From the NCBI GenBank assembly GCA_030447415.1, contig JAUJOZ010000005.1:1-64000 (forward strand): a stretch of DNA of 64,000 nt, given 5' to 3'. The notes beneath the pieces were generated by a model. The model ran no database searches. It was given only the letters and a program-made list of their open reading frames with translations, and was not told where the DNA came from. Of the stretch, positions 61,470 through 64,000 are shown in pieces. Position numbers and translations under genes: made by a program. This DNA comes from Thermomicrobiales bacterium. GTDB taxonomy: Bacteria > Chloroflexota > Chloroflexia > Thermomicrobiales > UBA6265. Every line of letters begins with the position of its first letter. Position 1 is the first letter of the stretch.

Positions 61470-62360
61470 ATGGCTGTCGCTACTCGTCAACTTGCCCGAC
61501 CCAGCGCCGCCGCCGGTCGCGAGGAGCGAGAGACCGGTCTGGACGTCGGACTGCGCGTTCTCGCCTACATCGTCCTCGTCCTCGTCGCCCTTGCCATGTT
61601 CATTCCGTTCTACTTCTCAGTGACCACGTCCCTCAAGACCGGGGCCGAGGTCAACAAACCGACGTTCCAGAATCTGATCTGGCCGGAGAACGCAACCACG
61701 GCCGCCTACGAGAAGGTCTTCGACGCCGACATCGGCCGGTGGTTCTTCAACAGCGCTTACGTCGCCGCCATCTGGGTCATCGGCCGCGCCGTCGCCGACT
61801 CGATGGCTGGCTACGCCTTCGCGCGCATGCGCTTCCCGGGCCGCGATCTAGTCTTCCTCGCCGTCCTCAGCACGCTGATGATTCCCGGGATGGTGACGAT
61901 CATCCCGAAATTCATCCTCCTCAAGAACATGAACCTGCTTGACAGCTACGCCGCGATCACCCTCCCGTTCCTGTCGAGCGCCTTCGGTATCTTCCTCATG
62001 AAACAGTTCTTCGAGTCGATCCCGGTCGAGCTGGAGGAAGCCGCGCGCATTGACGGTGCCAGCCGCTACCGCATGTTCGCGCAGATCATCCTGCCGAACG
62101 CTATGCCGGCTCTGACGGCGCTCGCGATTTTCAGCTTCCAGGCCAGCTGGAATGCGTTCCTCGAGCCGTTAATCTTCATCAACGACCCGAACCTCCGCAC
62201 GCTGCCCCTCGGACTCGCCTACTTCCGCCAGACGTTCTACACCGACTACCCGACCCTGATGGCGATCGCTGTCATCACTACCGTCCCCATCGCCATCTTC
62301 TTCATCATCTTCCAGCGGTGGTTCGTTGAAGGCCAAACGAGCAGCGGCATCAAGGGCTAG
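61470..62360 (+). CDS. Sugar ABC transporter permease (MalG/UgpE type)
   Basis: PFYFSVTTSLKTGAEV; PVELEEAARIDGASRYRMFAQIILPNAMPAL EAA motif. Confidence 0.95.
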   Translation: MAVATRQLARPSAAAGREERETGLDVGLRVLAYIVLVLVALAMFIPFYFSVTTSLKTGAEVNKPTFQNLIWPENATTAAYEKVFDADIGRWFFNSAYVAAIWVIGRAVADSMAGYAFARMRFPGRDLVFLAVLSTLMIPGMVTIIPKFILLKNMNLLDSYAAITLPFLSSAFGIFLMKQFFESIPVELEEAARIDGASRYRMFAQIILPNAMPALTALAIFSFQASWNAFLEPLIFINDPNLRTLPLGLAYFRQTFYTDYPTLMAIAVITTVPIAIFFIIFQRWFVEGQTSSGIKG

Positions 62361-63025
62361 CTGCCAACATCGAGAACTGACGCCGTTCGGGCACGTGCGG
62401 CGGTCGTCCCCGAGCCGTCCCCCGGTCGTCGCCTTGGTGGCCTGTCGGTAAGGATGGCGCCGGGTTCCGGTTGGTCAGATATCCGTCGGCTGGTCCGCGC
62501 CGGTTGCCAAGCGCGGAGAGCGGCGAGTGCGTTCCCACTCTGTCACACCGCGAAACACCGTTTGATGCGCGTGTTCTGGCCCATACGGCATCCGGGCGAC
62601 CACCGGGTGTTCCCGTCACGGGCATCGGTCCCCACATCGGTCCCCACCCCCCGCCCCTTTCTCGGTGCGCGGGAGAGGGGAGCTCGCCCGGGGTCGGCAG
62701 GAGTCAACACCAAGCAATCATCCGGATACCGTATTAGGACGCCAGTCCGCGGGCGGCCAGCTCTCGATCGGAGAGCGGCACTTGGGTAGTGTCCCGTGCC
62801 CTCTCAGGACCTACCCACCATCATCCTCGGTCCTGGCGCTCATAGGGATCCCCCCGAGCCCCGTCCCGTCGCGTCGGGGCAGACCGTCATCCCTGCCGCG
62901 CCGCGCGCGGCTCCCCGATCTCGTCAACACGCGAGGCGTCAGCGGTATGCGCCCGCGGGTCCGCCGTGCTCGTGATGATCGACCTGACGGGAGATCTTCC
63001 GCCCCTGACCTACTTGCTCAAACGG

Positions 63026-63718
63026 CTACGGCCCGAACTTGGACACCCGGCGCGTCCGCTCTTCCCGCGCTCGCTCCTCGGTCGGCGCGAGCGGGTCTGG
63101 CACCGGCACGCCGAGCCCGTCAAGCACGACTCGGTTGACCAACGCCGCTAACAGCGCTGGCACGAACATCACCAGCGGCACCAACAGCGCCCCACCAATC
63201 GCGACCAGCAACCAGCTCACGAGCACGGTCGCCAACGCCCGTCCGGGTCGGAAGCCGACGAGGACCGCCGCCCCCTTCAGCGCGTCCCACGCCGGTTGGT
63301 CCATCAAGGCGGTCACCGCGCACGCGTAAAGCCCGACCGCCACCAGCAGGCCGAGCATCAGGAGCCAAAGCGGCACGAGCCAGCCGAAGCGGTCCGAACC
63401 GTACGCGTAGGCGCTCAGATTCCACAGCAGTACCCCTGGCAACGGCGCGGCGAGCAGCGCGAGGGCCCATCCCCGACGCAGGTTCCGGCGCGTCGCGCGC
63501 ACGGCGTCGCGCCACTCCGGCCGGTCGACGGCCCGCCGTGGGTCAGCCATGCCGAAGAGCGCGAGCGTCGCGCCCGGGCCCGGCACGACGAGGAGCACCG
63601 CCACCCACCAACCCAGCGTCAGCAGTGAGAACGCTAGGAGGTGCTCCAGCGTGTCGGACAGCCCCCGCCCGATCAGCCGCACGGTCCCCACCCCGGTCCT
63701 CCTCCGCCCATCATCCAA
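63026..63718 (-). CDS. YesL/DUF624-like membrane protein
   Basis: Multiple TMs; LLAFSLLTLGWWVAVLLVVPGPGATLALFGMADPRRA. Confidence 0.55.
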   Translation of the reverse strand: MDDGRRRTGVGTVRLIGRGLSDTLEHLLAFSLLTLGWWVAVLLVVPGPGATLALFGMADPRRAVDRPEWRDAVRATRRNLRRGWALALLAAPLPGVLLWNLSAYAYGSDRFGWLVPLWLLMLGLLVAVGLYACAVTALMDQPAWDALKGAAVLVGFRPGRALATVLVSWLLVAIGGALLVPLVMFVPALLAALVNRVVLDGLGVPVPDPLAPTEERAREERTRRVSKFGP

Positions 63719-63846
63719 CCGCTGAAGCGGGGGCGCCGCCCCGGGATGTCATCGCGACGGCCACCGGAACACCGGGCACAAGACGTGCGACCGCTGGCGG
63801 ACGGTTGCCTAGGCGGTGGCAGCCTACCACCCGCGCTCGTGCCAGC

Positions 63847-64000
63847 GTGATATCCACCTTTCACCGACACGGAGTCTTTTTCTTGTTTGGACACGATCTT
63901 GTCCTCAAGAGCGACGAACTCTACCTCGTCGGTGACACCAACACGGACCCCAGTGGTGAACTGGCCGCCGGTCTCTACGTCCGCGACACCCGTCATCTGA
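63847..64000 (+). CDS. Glycogen debranching-type protein, N-terminal fragment (runs off window)
   Basis: VISTFHRHGVFFLFGHDLVLKSDELYLVGDTNTDPSGELAAGLYVRDTRHL resembles the GDE N-terminal domain; start GTG 63847 or TTG 63883. Confidence 0.6.
   Translation, partial: MISTFHRHGVFFLFGHDLVLKSDELYLVGDTNTDPSGELAAGLYVRDTRHL

Overview
High-GC, gene-dense bacterial chromosomal window. Gene content and order suggest a Thermomicrobia/Sphaerobacter-like Chloroflexota (inference). Main blocks: rpsF-ssb-rpsR ribosomal operon (4.4-6.1 kb); histidine kinase/LuxR-type response regulator pair (12.9-14.8 kb); a large alpha-glucan/trehalose block with glgX, glgE, treS, maltokinase, GH57 branching enzyme and malQ (15.8-28.4 kb); mreB; an uncharacterised five-gene cluster with two paralogous proteins, a PPS-repeat tail and a coiled-coil protein (37.3-40.4 kb); radC interrupted by an in-frame amber codon; a VOC-family gene between inverted repeats that abuts a decayed IS630-type element (45.2-46.9 kb); ftsY-ffh; a metal ABC operon whose permeases carry C-terminal DtxR/winged-helix-like tails, plus a separate DtxR regulator (50.6-55.7 kb); a glutaredoxin-PDZ gene with TGA in place of the first catalytic Cys and a well-placed perfect hairpin (candidate selenoprotein, 55.9-56.5 kb); and a sugar ABC transporter (59.1-62.4 kb). 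The top leads are the candidate Sec-glutaredoxin-PDZ, the five-gene cluster and the permease-DtxR fusion operon. Several genes (treS, ftsY, radC, a small ORF, the transposase) carry frameshifts or a nonsense codon, so sequence accuracy should be checked before calling any of them a pseudogene. All assignments come from reading the sequence and from memory of protein families; no searches were run.
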